A DNA stretch of 64,000 nucleotides, taken from assembly GCA_947501045.1 (NCBI GenBank), contig CANMUI010000001.1, forward strand, positions 434,001 to 498,000, read 5' to 3'. The notes under the pieces were generated by a model, which was not told the DNA's origin, searched no databases, and worked only from the letters and a program-made list of their open reading frames with translations. The position numbers and the translations under genes are program-made. This DNA is from an uncultured Psychrobacter sp. Lineage in GTDB: Bacteria; Pseudomonadota; Gammaproteobacteria; Pseudomonadales; Moraxellaceae. Of the stretch, positions 26,014-34,784 are shown in pieces (position 1 is the first letter of the stretch; the number at the start of each line of letters is the position of its first letter).

Positions 26014-26883
26014 ATGCAAGTTCATTCTTTTTTACATGACGATACAGAAACTTATACCCACGTATTAGCAGATGCTAAGCAAAAGCTGTGTGCAATCATT
26101 GATCCGGTATTAGATTTTGACCCTAAGGCTGGCAGCACAGCTACAGACAGTGTGGATGAAGTGATTGAGTTTGTGCGCGAGCAAGAGTGGGAGCTGGTCT
26201 ATATTATAGAAACTCATGCGCATGCCGATCATCTATCAGCAGCTATTCATGTCAAAGTAACCTTGGGCGGTAAGCTAGTCATAGGTAAGTACATCACCGA
26301 AGTACAGAAAATATTTAAACAAATTTATAACTTTGATACCAGTTTTCGTACTGATGCCAGTCAGTTTGATATTTTGACCGATGAAGAGACAGTTTTAACG
26401 CTTGGTGATATTAAAATTACCGTTATGCATGTACCAGGTCATACGCCTGCCGATATGGCTTATGTGGCGACTGATAATGAAAAGCAGGCCGTCTTTACCG
26501 GTGATACAATATTTGCCCCTGATGTGGGTACAGCGCGTTGTGATTTTCCAGGTGGCGATGCAGCTACGCTATATCACTCAATTCAAAAGTTACTGGCGCT
26601 TGATGAGGACACAATGATGTATCTATGTCATGATTATCCGAGTCAAGGGCGTAAGCATTGCCCAAGTACTACGGTAGCGGCACAAAGACAAGGCAATATC
26701 CATGTAAAGGATGGTATCAACGAGGCAGAATTTGTACAGATGCGTGAGCGCCGTGATGCCACCCTTGAGATGCCAAGACTCATTATTCCCTCAGTGCAAG
26801 TAAATATTGATGCCGGTCACTTGCCAGCGCCTGAAGACAATGGTGTTCGTTATCTAAAAGTGCCGCTCAATGCACTTTCATAA
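26014..26883 (+). CDS. ETHE1/Blh-type persulfide dioxygenase (metallo-beta-lactamase fold)
   Basis: This 289-residue protein has the metal motif THAHADH (His68, His70, Asp72, His73), then MHVPGHTPADM with another ligand, TGDTIFAPDVGTARCDFPGGDA (Asp ligand) and CHDYPSQGRKH near residue 208. The short TGDT...RCDF...CHDY pattern is that of persulfide dioxygenases, which use one Fe(II) and oxidise glutathione persulfide to sulfite. It is divergent from a BigR-like repressor gene. Unlike Agrobacterium Blh, no DUF442 domain is fused; two free DUF442 proteins are encoded nearby. GAAGAGGTAAAT precedes the ATG. Confidence 0.9.
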   Translation: MQVHSFLHDDTETYTHVLADAKQKLCAIIDPVLDFDPKAGSTATDSVDEVIEFVREQEWELVYIIETHAHADHLSAAIHVKVTLGGKLVIGKYITEVQKIFKQIYNFDTSFRTDASQFDILTDEETVLTLGDIKITVMHVPGHTPADMAYVATDNEKQAVFTGDTIFAPDVGTARCDFPGGDAATLYHSIQKLLALDEDTMMYLCHDYPSQGRKHCPSTTVAAQRQGNIHVKDGINEAEFVQMRERRDATLEMPRLIIPSVQVNIDAGHLPAPEDNGVRYLKVPLNALS

Positions 26884-26980
26884 AAGGTTTAATTTTGCCG
26901 TGCTTAGGATGAACACTTGCAAGCGTTAAGTTATCATTAGAACAATTCCCTCAAATACATAAGCTTTGGTGCCGAAAATA

Positions 26981-27619
26981 ATGAATCCTTATGAACGTTA
27001 CGTACTGCCAAAAATGATTGATATGGCTTGCGGCATGGGTGAGGTGATGAGCGCACGCGCCAAAGTTGTGCCACAAGCGGTAGGCGAGGTGCTGGAGATT
27101 GGTATCGGTAGTGGTCTCAACTTGCAGTTTTATGATCCTCAAAAGGTATCTGCCATCATTGGTGTTGATCCCGCCGCTCAAATGCAAACTCTAGCTCGCA
27201 AGCGCGCCGCCGCTATCGATACCTCCGTTGAGATGATAGCGGCTGACGTGCAGGGCATCCATGCCGAAACAGACCGTTTTGATACTATCGTTATGACTTT
27301 TACCTTATGCAGTATTGACGATCCGATATCGACGCTTCAAGAGATGGCGCGAGTTTTAAAGCCTAATGGTAAGCTGTTATTCTGTGAACATGGCTTGGCA
27401 CCTGAGCCTTCTGTTGAGCGGTGGCAGCATCGCCTAACGCCTTTTTGGAAGCCAATAGCGGGCGGCTGTCGTCTAAATCGTGACATTCCAGCGCTTATGC
27501 AAGCTGGTGGTTTTATCATTGAGGAGCTAAACGCGGAGTATTTATCGGGCCTGCGACCTATGAGCTATGTGTACAGTGGCTCAGCATATAAAGCAGTTAA
27601 GCTAAATAAAAAACGGTAA
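26981..27619 (+). CDS. Class I SAM-dependent methyltransferase (UbiE/METTL7-like)
   Basis: This 212-residue protein begins at the ATG at 26981; in-frame TTG and GTG codons just upstream (26966, 26969) are possible alternatives and no ribosome site decides clearly. The SAM-binding motif VLEIGIGSGLNLQFYDP lies near residue 30, followed by GVDPAAQM and DTIVMTFTLCSIDDP. The late part, CRLNRDIPALMQAGGFIIEEL and YSGSAYK, matches methyltransferases of the METTL7/phosphatidylethanolamine-N-methyltransferase-like group. Recent METTL7 work points to thiol methylation, which would suit the sulfur context; the substrate here is unproven. It follows the dioxygenase gene by 97 bp. Confidence 0.8.
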   Translation: MNPYERYVLPKMIDMACGMGEVMSARAKVVPQAVGEVLEIGIGSGLNLQFYDPQKVSAIIGVDPAAQMQTLARKRAAAIDTSVEMIAADVQGIHAETDRFDTIVMTFTLCSIDDPISTLQEMARVLKPNGKLLFCEHGLAPEPSVERWQHRLTPFWKPIAGGCRLNRDIPALMQAGGFIIEELNAEYLSGLRPMSYVYSGSAYKAVKLNKKR

Positions 27620-27691
27620 TGATAAACTGTCTTGATAAAGCCAGACTGATCGCCATTATTAAAATACAATGATTAGAACAGGAAAAATCGT

Positions 27692-28129
27692 ATGAGTGCA
27701 GCAAGTTTCCATATCGTCTGTCCAAACTGCCAAGCGACCAACCGTCTGCCAGCAGCACGTCTAAGTGCACAGCTTAATTGTGGCAAATGCGGTCAGCCAC
27801 TACTAAATGGCACTCCTCGTGAGTTAAACGCGCAAACTATTAATAAAACCATTCAAAAAAATGATGTGTTGACGATCATAGATTTTTGGGCGAGCTGGTG
27901 TCAGCCTTGTCTGATGATGGCGCCGCAGTTTAAAGAAGCCGCTGGTCAGTTGCCGCAAGTGGTTTTTGCCAAAATACAGACCGATAAATATGAGCAAGCA
28001 GCAGCGCCATATAATATCCGTAGTCTGCCGACGATGGTAGCGTATCGAAGCGGTAAAGAAGTCGCTCGTCAATCCGGTGCGTTGCCTACTAACCAAATCG
28101 TGCAGTGGGTACAAAGCCTCCAAGCGTAA
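27692..28129 (+). CDS. trxC: Thioredoxin 2 (TrxC) with a CQPC active site
   Basis: This 145-residue protein has an N-terminal zinc ribbon with two CxxC pairs (Cys10/13 and Cys30/33), characteristic of TrxC, then a thioredoxin domain (about 45-143) with the cis-Pro loop RSLPTMV. The active site reads WCQPC (Cys70/Cys73) instead of the usual WCGPC. TrxC reduces protein disulfides in the cytoplasm and is often OxyR-controlled. Position after the persulfide enzymes suggests help in removing protein persulfides. A shared terminator follows between it and the convergent lipoprotein gene. Confidence 0.92.
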   Translation: MSAASFHIVCPNCQATNRLPAARLSAQLNCGKCGQPLLNGTPRELNAQTINKTIQKNDVLTIIDFWASWCQPCLMMAPQFKEAAGQLPQVVFAKIQTDKYEQAAAPYNIRSLPTMVAYRSGKEVARQSGALPTNQIVQWVQSLQA

Positions 28130-28276
28130 TATTAGCTTCTAAAATTATAGTAATATAGAGAAATCGAAGTTTCATATCTAACGAAAATTCTAACTTAGTA
28201 TAGATTACTGTAGGCTGCTGCTTTAGCCTAGTATTCTGCTTTTGCAAAACTAAAAATAAAGATCGTTTATGAGTTA

Positions 28277-28314
28277 AAAAAGCCAATACATAAATAGTGT
28301 ATTGGCTTTTTTTT
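28277..28314. terminator. Bidirectional terminator between trxC and the small lipoprotein gene
   Basis: A perfect 10-bp stem AGCCAATACA / TGTATTGGCT with a short loop is flanked by A-run and T-run on the two sides. Confidence 0.92.
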
Positions 28315-28355
28315 AGCTTTTTAAAAGAGCTTTATAGCGAGTAGGCTATCAACGC

Positions 28356-28757
28356 TTATTCACCATAAACCTTAATACCATTGGCAAAGCTACAACGTTT
28401 GACGCGCGCCGACTGAATAATCGCATCAGCTTCACCATACAGACGCGATAATCTGGCGTCGCGCGCGCGCGTATTATTGCTTTTGCCTACCCCAAAGCTG
28501 ATATTAGGCGAGATACCCCAGCGTCCTGCAGAGACGCCAACGCCTACTCCTGAGGTTGATAGAGTGGATTGTTGTTTTTGAGCCTCGTTTACGTAGCGCT
28601 CAACGCGTGCATATTCTTGACTTAATGCTTGGCAATCATAGTTCTGATAAGTACTTGGCGGCACATATTGCGGGGTAACTTTACCAGTAGAGGCGCAGCC
28701 TGAGAGACCAAGAATGCCAACAGAGGTTAGTAACGCAGCTGTAGTAAGGATTTTCAT
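28356..28757 (-). CDS. Small lipoprotein of unknown function
   Basis: The 133-residue product starts with a clear lipoprotein signal (GLSGCAS, Cys21). The mature part has a Cys near residue 42 (YDCQAL), a helical YARVERYVNEAQKQQ segment, a Gly/Val/Ser-rich stretch (about 68-95) and a second Cys near 122 (VKRCSFANG), so a disulfide is possible. I do not recognise a named family. It is probably an outer-membrane or periplasmic lipoprotein. GGAGTCACT lies directly before the ATG. Confidence 0.75.
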   Translation of the reverse strand: MKILTTAALLTSVGILGLSGCASTGKVTPQYVPPSTYQNYDCQALSQEYARVERYVNEAQKQQSTLSTSGVGVGVSAGRWGISPNISFGVGKSNNTRARDARLSRLYGEADAIIQSARVKRCSFANGIKVYGE

Positions 28758-28853
28758 AGTGACTCCATAGGGCGAAGGTGATGTTTTGACGCTATGCTTA
28801 GCTTATTGTACTGTAAAACATTGTGTTTAATTAACCTATGTTTTATTAACTTA

Positions 28854-29213
28854 CTAAAAAAAGTTTGCAGGTTTAGCATAAGCCAAAATTACGATACCAA
28901 GATAAGCAATGCCAGCAACAGCGATCCCGACTCGGCTTTGAGTCTGGTTAGCATTAGGATTGAATGCCTTCACACTAGCGCTAATGGCAGCGATAAGCAA
29001 AATAATTTTGGCAAATACCCATTGTACTGGTGCATTGACACTGATCAGTTGCATCAGCATCCAAGCTCCTGAGAGTATGATTAGGGTATAAAGAATATGG
29101 GTAGAGACTTTAACCATACGCGGCGCGCGCCTGTTGCTACTTAGCACCAAAAAGCTTTGATACAAAAACAGTCCAATGACTAGTACTGCTAAAAGCGTAT
29201 GTAGATGTTTCAT
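28854..29213 (-). CDS. SirB2-family membrane protein
   Basis: This 119-residue protein has four predicted membrane helices (about 5-23, 38-58, 65-85 and 97-114). MKHLHTLLAVLVIGLFLYQ at the N-terminus and the RAPRMVKVSTHILYTLIILSGAWML block match the SirB2 family. SirB was named for an effect on invasion gene expression in Salmonella, but the biochemical function is unknown. It is followed on the same strand by the small lipoprotein gene. Confidence 0.82.
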   Translation of the reverse strand: MKHLHTLLAVLVIGLFLYQSFLVLSSNRRAPRMVKVSTHILYTLIILSGAWMLMQLISVNAPVQWVFAKIILLIAAISASVKAFNPNANQTQSRVGIAVAGIAYLGIVILAYAKPANFF

Positions 29214-29305
29214 GAACCAGCATTCCTTCTACGATTGCCGTTTACAAACTCAACATTGAGTATTAAAGGGAGGGGGTAAAGTTATTTTACATTTTATCCA
29301 GCGCA

Positions 29306-29650
29306 CTATACATTATTTTGACCAGCGCAATTGGGGCTTTCAGGACTTACGCCTTGAGATTGCCATTCTTCTGGTGTGTAAGCATGAATCGCTAAGGCAT
29401 GGACATTGCCGCCTTGCGAAGTCAGCAGCTCAGCTACTAAAGTGTAAACCAGCTGATGACGCGCCACCAAACGTTTACCAATGAAGTCATCGCTGACGAT
29501 AGTTAGTTTAAAGTGACTCTCCTTGCCTTCAAAGTAGCCAGCATGGCTCATCGATTCATTGATCAAATCAAGGTACTGAGGATTTAGGTCTTGTAGCTTC
29601 TTTTTAATAGCGTCAGCAGTAGGAGTAGTGGTCGAATTAGGTAGGCTCAT
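29306..29650 (-). CDS. BolA-family protein
   Basis: This 114-residue protein begins at the ATG at 29650, chosen because AGGAT lies five bases before it; an in-frame TTG at 29662 is less likely. The BolA fold is visible: IKKKLQDLNPQYLDLINES, HFKLTIVSDDFIGKRLVARHQLVYTLV (with the conserved His of the BolA signature) and VHALAIHAYTPEEW. BolA proteins bind monothiol glutaredoxin and Fe-S clusters and affect morphology and iron signalling. The tail beyond the domain contains a Cys near the end. It is about 90 bp from the SirB2 gene. Confidence 0.88.
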   Translation of the reverse strand: MSLPNSTTTPTADAIKKKLQDLNPQYLDLINESMSHAGYFEGKESHFKLTIVSDDFIGKRLVARHQLVYTLVAELLTSQGGNVHALAIHAYTPEEWQSQGVSPESPNCAGQNNV

Positions 29651-29761
29651 AGCGATCCTCAATCGGTTAATAAAGGGTGGTGGTTAATAGTAGTATGCTA
29701 GTTATTATAGCAGACCCAATCTGCGACAAGGGAAGTTGAGCAAAATGCTGGCAACAACAAT

Positions 29762-29796
29762 AAAGCAGAGTGCGATTTTGATCTGCACTCTGCTTA
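29762..29796 (-). terminator. Hairpin between the M48 protease and BolA genes
   Basis: An 11-bp perfect stem AAGCAGAGTGC / GCACTCTGCTT with an 11-base loop is T-rich on both sides. It lies 88 bp downstream of the M48 protease gene end in genomic order, upstream of bolA; direction of action is uncertain. Confidence 0.65.
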
Positions 29797-29858
29797 ATAT
29801 TTTGATAGCTTAATCTTATAAAAAATAATTAGGCGACAGTTGATTGACTATTTAACTG

Positions 29859-30671
29859 TTAGCGTCGCGCTTGTTGATATAGCGGCATAACCTTTGGCAT
29901 TAACGCTTGTAGCTGAGCAATACGGTTGCTACTGGTGGGGTGAGTGCTCAAAAATTGTGGCGGCTCACCTTGGCTTGCGCGCTGCATCTTTTGCCACAGA
30001 CTAATAGAAGCTTGCGGGTTATAACCTGCACGTGCCATCAGTTCAAGACCAATTTGATCTGCCTCAGACTCTTGGGTGCGGCTGTGTGGACGACTCAGTC
30101 CAAAGTCTCCTGCTAGGTTGGCAAGCTCTGCTTGGCCTTCTGTCAGTCCAAAGAGACTAGCGGCGACACCGATGCCCGTTTGAGTAGCATACTCGCGTGA
30201 CAAGCGTTCGCGTGAATGTTCGCGTAGCGCGTGCGACATCTCATGACCCATAATGGCAGCAATCTCATCATCCGTTAAGTTTAGACGATCGATAATACCA
30301 GTATAAAACATAATCTTACCACCCGGCATAACGAAAGCGTTGAGCTGCTCTGATTTAATAGTGTGTACTTCCCAATTCCAGCGCGCCGCATCTGGACGAT
30401 AAGCTGAGACTTGTGCAATCAAACGGTTTGAGATGTTTTTTAAACGATTAAGCTGCGCTTGATTGGTATCAAGAACTCCGCGCTTACGTGCCTCTTGAAT
30501 GCTTTTATTGTAACTTTGAGCGGACAGCTGCTCAACTTGTTCACTAGATACCAATAACAACTGCTGACGATCCACACCAACAGCGCCGGTACTGGTAGTA
30601 CTTGAGCAGCCACTTAAGCTCAGCGCTGATAAAGATGCCGTCATTATCGTAGTGGTAAGTAATTTTTTCAT
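29859..30671 (-). CDS. M48-family metalloprotease lipoprotein (LoiP/BepA-like)
   Basis: This 270-residue protein has a lipoprotein signal (LSGCSS, Cys22) and the zinc-protease motif GHEMSHALREH near residue 143, with a downstream ESEADQIGLELMARAGYNP segment supplying the third ligand. The length and domain layout fit YcaL/LoiP-type periplasmic proteases that cleave misassembled outer-membrane proteins. There is no TPR domain, unlike BepA. AAAAGGAG precedes the ATG. It is transcribed away from tRNA-Gly. Confidence 0.9.
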   Translation of the reverse strand: MKKLLTTTIMTASLSALSLSGCSSTTSTGAVGVDRQQLLLVSSEQVEQLSAQSYNKSIQEARKRGVLDTNQAQLNRLKNISNRLIAQVSAYRPDAARWNWEVHTIKSEQLNAFVMPGGKIMFYTGIIDRLNLTDDEIAAIMGHEMSHALREHSRERLSREYATQTGIGVAASLFGLTEGQAELANLAGDFGLSRPHSRTQESEADQIGLELMARAGYNPQASISLWQKMQRASQGEPPQFLSTHPTSSNRIAQLQALMPKVMPLYQQARR

Positions 30672-30891
30672 AAAAATCTCCTTTTATAAATGTTAACTCT
30701 AAAACCAAAACAGAAAAGTTGCCCTGTAAAGTAAAACACAAAGTATAATTGAGAGTATAAGTGTAAGGGGTAAACAAAAGAATAGTATTTTAGTAAGTAA
30801 AGTAAAAATCGAGAAATATATAGTAAATGATAAAGGTTCGCCTATATTATGGCGCAAAATGATTATTACTCTATAAAAATAAAAAAAGAGA

Positions 30892-30919
30892 TTGACACCA
30901 GCAAAATAATTGATAGAAT
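30892..30919 (+). promoter_or_regulatory. Promoter of tRNA-Gly
   Basis: A perfect -35 TTGACA (30892-30897), a 16-base spacer and the -10 TAGAAT (30914-30919) lie about 64 bases before the mature tRNA. The rest of the 311-bp gap back to the protease gene shows nothing else. Confidence 0.8.
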
Positions 30920-30982
30920 AGCCAGCATATCAAGACGTAGTCATTATTAAAACATGACCAATAGATCAACATCTTGATTTAA

Positions 30983-31057
30983 GCGGGAATAGCTCAGTGG
31001 TAGAGCATAACCTTGCCAAGGTTGGGGTCGAGAGTTCGAATCTCTTTTCCCGCTCCA
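30983..31057 (+). tRNA. tRNA-Gly (anticodon GCC)
   Basis: The acceptor stem GCGGGAA / TTCCCGC, the D-arm AGCTCAGTGGTAGAGC, the anticodon loop CTTGCCAAG with GCC, the T-arm GTTCGAATC and an encoded CCA end (31055-31057) are all present. The discriminator base is T. It reads GGC and GGT codons. Confidence 0.97.
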
Positions 31058-31079
31058 AATATAGCTTAAAAAGCGTAAA

Positions 31080-31116
31080 AGCCTCACCTCTCAATAAGAG
31101 AGGTGGGGCTTTTTTT
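31080..31116 (+). terminator. Intrinsic terminator of tRNA-Gly
   Basis: AGCCTCACCTCTC pairs with GAGAGGTGGGGCT (one T-G pair) around a five-base loop, followed by seven T. Confidence 0.92.
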
Positions 31117-31366
31117 ATGCCTAGAACTTATCAGATCTTTTTATAAGGTTAGTAGTGTTAAAGCAAATTTCAGTTAGAGCAATGAAGACATCCGATCAAG
31201 TCATAATTCAGCTGGGTTACCATTCTGTGCCGATTACAAATAAATATTACAAAAGACTATGAGGTTATGACATTAAATTAAAGCAAACCGCGCATAATTA
31301 TCAGGTTGTTTTGTAATAATGACTAAATAATTAATAACTGAAAATTAAATAATTAAAGGAGTAATC

Positions 31367-32161
31367 ATGCAAGACTATAAGCATAAAGAGTTTAATGAGC
31401 TATTTGATCTATCAGGCAAAATAGCCATCGTCACTGGCGGTGCCAACGGTATTGGTAAAGCCTCTGCTCTACGCTTAGCACAAGCGGGCGCAAACATTGT
31501 TATTGCCGATCTAAAGATGGATGATGCCAAAGCAGCAGCCAAAGAGATTGAAAGCTTTGGAGTTAAAGCTTTGGCCGTTGAATGTAATATCCTAAAAGAC
31601 GATGATTTAGTCGCTATGGTTGATAAAGCGGTAGATACATTTGGCAGTATCAACATTTTGATCAATAACGCGGGCGGCGGCGGTGGCGGTCAAGAGAACC
31701 CGTTTGAGATCTCCGTTGATGATTTTCGCCGCGACTTTGAATTAAACGTGTTTAGCGCTTGGCGTCTGTGCCAGTTATGTGTACCGCATATGAAAAAGTC
31801 AGGCTATGGGTCCATTGTCATTACCACCTCGATGTCGAGCGTTAATAAAAGCCCAGACATGAGCGGTTATGCCGCCTCAAAAGCCGCGGTCAATCATATG
31901 GTTGCTAACTTGGCGCATGACTTTGGCTCTGAGGTGCGTATCAATGCTGTAGGTCCCGGAGCGACTCGTACAGCCTCTTTAGAAACTGTACTGACGTCTG
32001 AGCTTGAAGAAAAGATGCTCGCCCACACACCAATTAAGCGTTTGGGTGAAGCGGATGATATCGCTGGTGCCATGCTTTATTTTGCTTCCCCTATCTCAAG
32101 CTGGGTAAGTGGTCAGACGTTATTTGTGAATGGTGGCGGCGTACAAACACTCGATCAATAA
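31367..32161 (+). CDS. SDR-family dehydrogenase (7-alpha-hydroxysteroid dehydrogenase-like)
   Basis: This 264-residue protein has the cofactor motif TGGANGIG near residue 23, an acidic IADLK turn favouring NAD, NNAG extended by an unusual run of Gly (INNAGGGGGGQ), and the catalytic Ser with YAASKAAVNH. It closes with YFASPISSWVSGQTLFVNGGG. Such enzymes oxidise secondary alcohols of varied substrates. AAAGGAG lies before the ATG. It is followed by a terminator and then a metallo-beta-lactamase hydrolase, a pairing repeated on the other strand 4 kb away. Confidence 0.85.
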   Translation: MQDYKHKEFNELFDLSGKIAIVTGGANGIGKASALRLAQAGANIVIADLKMDDAKAAAKEIESFGVKALAVECNILKDDDLVAMVDKAVDTFGSINILINNAGGGGGGQENPFEISVDDFRRDFELNVFSAWRLCQLCVPHMKKSGYGSIVITTSMSSVNKSPDMSGYAASKAAVNHMVANLAHDFGSEVRINAVGPGATRTASLETVLTSELEEKMLAHTPIKRLGEADDIAGAMLYFASPISSWVSGQTLFVNGGGVQTLDQ

Positions 32162-32227
32162 TGACTAAGCTGCTAAATAAGATGAGCAATGTTGAACGGC
32201 TCACTTCAAATGAATTTGTTAAGTCAA

Positions 32228-32264
32228 AAAAAGCATGGTCTTATAAAAGATCGTGCTTTTTTGT
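32228..32264 (+). terminator. Intrinsic terminator of the SDR gene
   Basis: AAAAGCATGGTC pairs with GATCGTGCTTTT (two G-U pairs) around an eight-base loop, followed by a T-run. Confidence 0.8.
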
Positions 32265-32372
32265 TAGTTATCTATAAAATGATTTGATATTAACTCATTA
32301 GTTTAGTAGATTTTAGAAATCTTAGTACAAAACAGTTAGGCATTTTAATCCGCTATTGATTTGAGAAAAATA

Positions 32373-33230
32373 ATGAAAAGAATTTTACTAGCAGTAGTAT
32401 CAAGTGCAGCGCTATCATTGTCTTTTTCAGCTAACGCAGCAGCTACAGAGATAGCCAAAAATGAAGCTAATTTAGAGCTTTGGCGGCTTGACTGTGGCAC
32501 CATTCAAGTCAATGTGCTGAATCAATTTTCCGACACTTTTAGTTATACAGGACAGAGTAAAACGCTGACAGACAGCTGTTATTTAATTCGTCACAACGAT
32601 GAGCTTATGCTTTGGGATACTGGCTTGTCTAAGGAGCTACTGGGTGCAAAGATCACTAAAGACGCTATGAGTCCGCGTTTGAATCGAACCGTGGTTGACC
32701 AGCTACAGCAGATCAACATCCAACCAGAGGACATCGATATCGTTGGTATTAGTCATTATCATTTCGATCACACCGGTCAAGCTACCGACTTTCCTAATGC
32801 TAAACTGCTCATCGGCGAAGATGATCTACAAGTACTCAAGCAGACGCCGCCTCCTGCTGATATCAATACTGCCGCACTATCGCCTTGGCTTGAGGGCAAT
32901 GGCTTAGTAGAAGCGGTTTCTAAAGATCATGATGTCTTTGGTGATGGATCGGTTGTGATGATTGACACGCCGGGTCATACGCCAGGGAGTCACTCTTTGC
33001 TGGTACGATTGCCTGAGACTGGGGCAGTGTTATTAAGCGGTGATACTGTGCATTTTAATGAGCAGGTAACCAATAATAACGTGCCACCGTTTAACACCGA
33101 TCGCGCGCAGTCTTTAGCCTCTATGGATCGTCTCTACGGCTTTGTCAAGAATATTCCAGCGACGCTAATCATTCAGCATGAGCCGGAACATATTAAGCTG
33201 CTGCCTGCTTTTCCAAGTAGCGCACGTTAG
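32373..33230 (+). CDS. Secreted metallo-beta-lactamase-fold hydrolase (lactonase-like)
   Basis: This 285-residue protein was read from the ATG at 32373 rather than the TTG at 32361, because a Sec signal peptide (about 1-23, ending SANA) starts right there. The metal motif SHYHFDHTGQ gives His128, His130, Asp132 and His133, with GHTPGSHSLLV and LLSGDTVHFNEQ supplying further ligands and a late His in QHEPEH. This pattern fits the N-acyl-homoserine-lactonase-like group, but the periplasmic location is unusual for quorum quenching, so another lactone or ester may be the substrate. Confidence 0.82.
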   Translation: MKRILLAVVSSAALSLSFSANAAATEIAKNEANLELWRLDCGTIQVNVLNQFSDTFSYTGQSKTLTDSCYLIRHNDELMLWDTGLSKELLGAKITKDAMSPRLNRTVVDQLQQINIQPEDIDIVGISHYHFDHTGQATDFPNAKLLIGEDDLQVLKQTPPPADINTAALSPWLEGNGLVEAVSKDHDVFGDGSVVMIDTPGHTPGSHSLLVRLPETGAVLLSGDTVHFNEQVTNNNVPPFNTDRAQSLASMDRLYGFVKNIPATLIIQHEPEHIKLLPAFPSSAR

Positions 33231-33337
33231 GTTTTGTGAATAAGGTCTAAGTAATAACAATTTTCAATCGAAACTTTAACCGAGAAAATTATCCCGTTAT
33301 CTAAATCTTGGCTCAAATACAAGGCTGGATTTATGCA

Positions 33338-34603
33338 CTAAGACGCTGTTGAACCCATTTTTGCACGTTGAAATGATCGGCGCAGTGCTAGAGCTAAAAG
33401 GACAACGACTACGCCGCCCCCTGCAATAAAGACGGCAACAGCGTTCCAGCCCATAGCGCCTACCACACCGCCAATGGCGACCGGACCGATCAGCTGTCCC
33501 AAATTATTGCCTTGCATGACGAGACCAAATGATACGGGGGCAAGCTTGTCACTGGGCGTGAGCGTCGGGATACCGCCCATTACTATTGCTGGAATTAAGC
33601 CGCCGAAAGCGGAGAAGGCAACACAAGCACCAAAGACGGCTAAATTTGGCAGTATAGGTAGAAAAATACCTAAACCCATAACGCCCATCACAATACTGGC
33701 AACGCTGATGATCTTCCATTGAGCCACGCCGCGCTCTCGCAATACACCCGCTGCTAAATTACCAATAATATTCGCACCGATAGCGGCGGCAGTGAGCACG
33801 CTGGCTAAAGCTGCCGACACACCCATACGTTCTTCGAGCAGTACCGGTAAAAAGCTGAATAAAGCAAAAAATAGTAGCGTATAAAGTGCAAAGGTCGCCG
33901 CCAATAGTAATGGCCCGTCGGCTTTGAGTGTTTGCATGGTATCGCGGCTAAGACCAGACCACGACCATTTGTCTTGCATGATCATGCCTTGACTGACATA
34001 ACGCATAACTGCAATGATCACGAACGCAGCCAATAGCGCATTGGCAAACCACAAACTACGCCAACCTACTAAAAAAGGCCCAACCAGTAGAGCAAGTGCC
34101 ATTCCCGCTGGCATAAAACAGCTCCAGATAGCAAAAGCACGATCCTGCTCATGGGGCGCAACAATACGTCTAAGCAAATCAGGTGCGGCAATAATAATCA
34201 GCAAAAACCCTAAACCTTCAACGACTCGAGTCACTAGTAGCACTGAGTAATCACTGGCAAAACCGCCCGCTAGACTACCAATAACAATAGCAACAAGTCC
34301 TAAGAGTAGGATACGTCGATCGCCGAAACGACTGACCGCTGCGCCAGTAGGAATACCACCTAACACGCCAAGTACTGAAAAGATAGACAATACCCATCCT
34401 GCGGCGCTAAGGCTAAGTCCGAGGTCTGCGCGCAGTAGCGGGACGGAAACGATAACTTTGCCCACTTGTAGCGCCGCTATAATGCCAGCCGTCACCACCA
34501 TACTGACGGCAAGCCAGTTTGTCTTAAAGCTAGAGGGCTTGTTTATAGTTTGAGACGAGGATTGGTCGTGAGACACTGTATTCTTAGCTGTAAAATTGCT
34601 CAT
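33338..34603 (-). CDS. MFS transporter (CynX/NimT-like)
   Basis: This 421-residue protein has twelve predicted membrane helices after a polar N-terminus of about 30 residues. SRFGDRRILLLG between helices 2 and 3 is the MFS loop motif, and VVEGLGFLLIIIAAPDLLRRIVAPHEQDRAFAIWSCFMPAG fits the cyanate/nitroimidazole-type (CP) subgroup. It probably takes up or exports a small organic compound. Its gene lies downstream of, and on the same strand as, a cytosine-deaminase-like amidohydrolase, which suggests a nitrogenous substrate (inference). Confidence 0.85.
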   Translation of the reverse strand: MSNFTAKNTVSHDQSSSQTINKPSSFKTNWLAVSMVVTAGIIAALQVGKVIVSVPLLRADLGLSLSAAGWVLSIFSVLGVLGGIPTGAAVSRFGDRRILLLGLVAIVIGSLAGGFASDYSVLLVTRVVEGLGFLLIIIAAPDLLRRIVAPHEQDRAFAIWSCFMPAGMALALLVGPFLVGWRSLWFANALLAAFVIIAVMRYVSQGMIMQDKWSWSGLSRDTMQTLKADGPLLLAATFALYTLLFFALFSFLPVLLEERMGVSAALASVLTAAAIGANIIGNLAAGVLRERGVAQWKIISVASIVMGVMGLGIFLPILPNLAVFGACVAFSAFGGLIPAIVMGGIPTLTPSDKLAPVSFGLVMQGNNLGQLIGPVAIGGVVGAMGWNAVAVFIAGGGVVVVLLALALRRSFQRAKMGSTAS

Positions 34604-34784
34604 AACATATCCAAAATCATTAGCTGTTCTACAATATGTAGCTATTCTAAATTATAGAGATCTATTAAAGGGATTTATTTAATAATAATTGTACAATACA
34701 GAGTATTAAATCGGCAACTAACGCTATAATTATTTGTAATCCTTTTACTTGTTTTCTCTATATTTTGCAGATGTACTCTTACCA

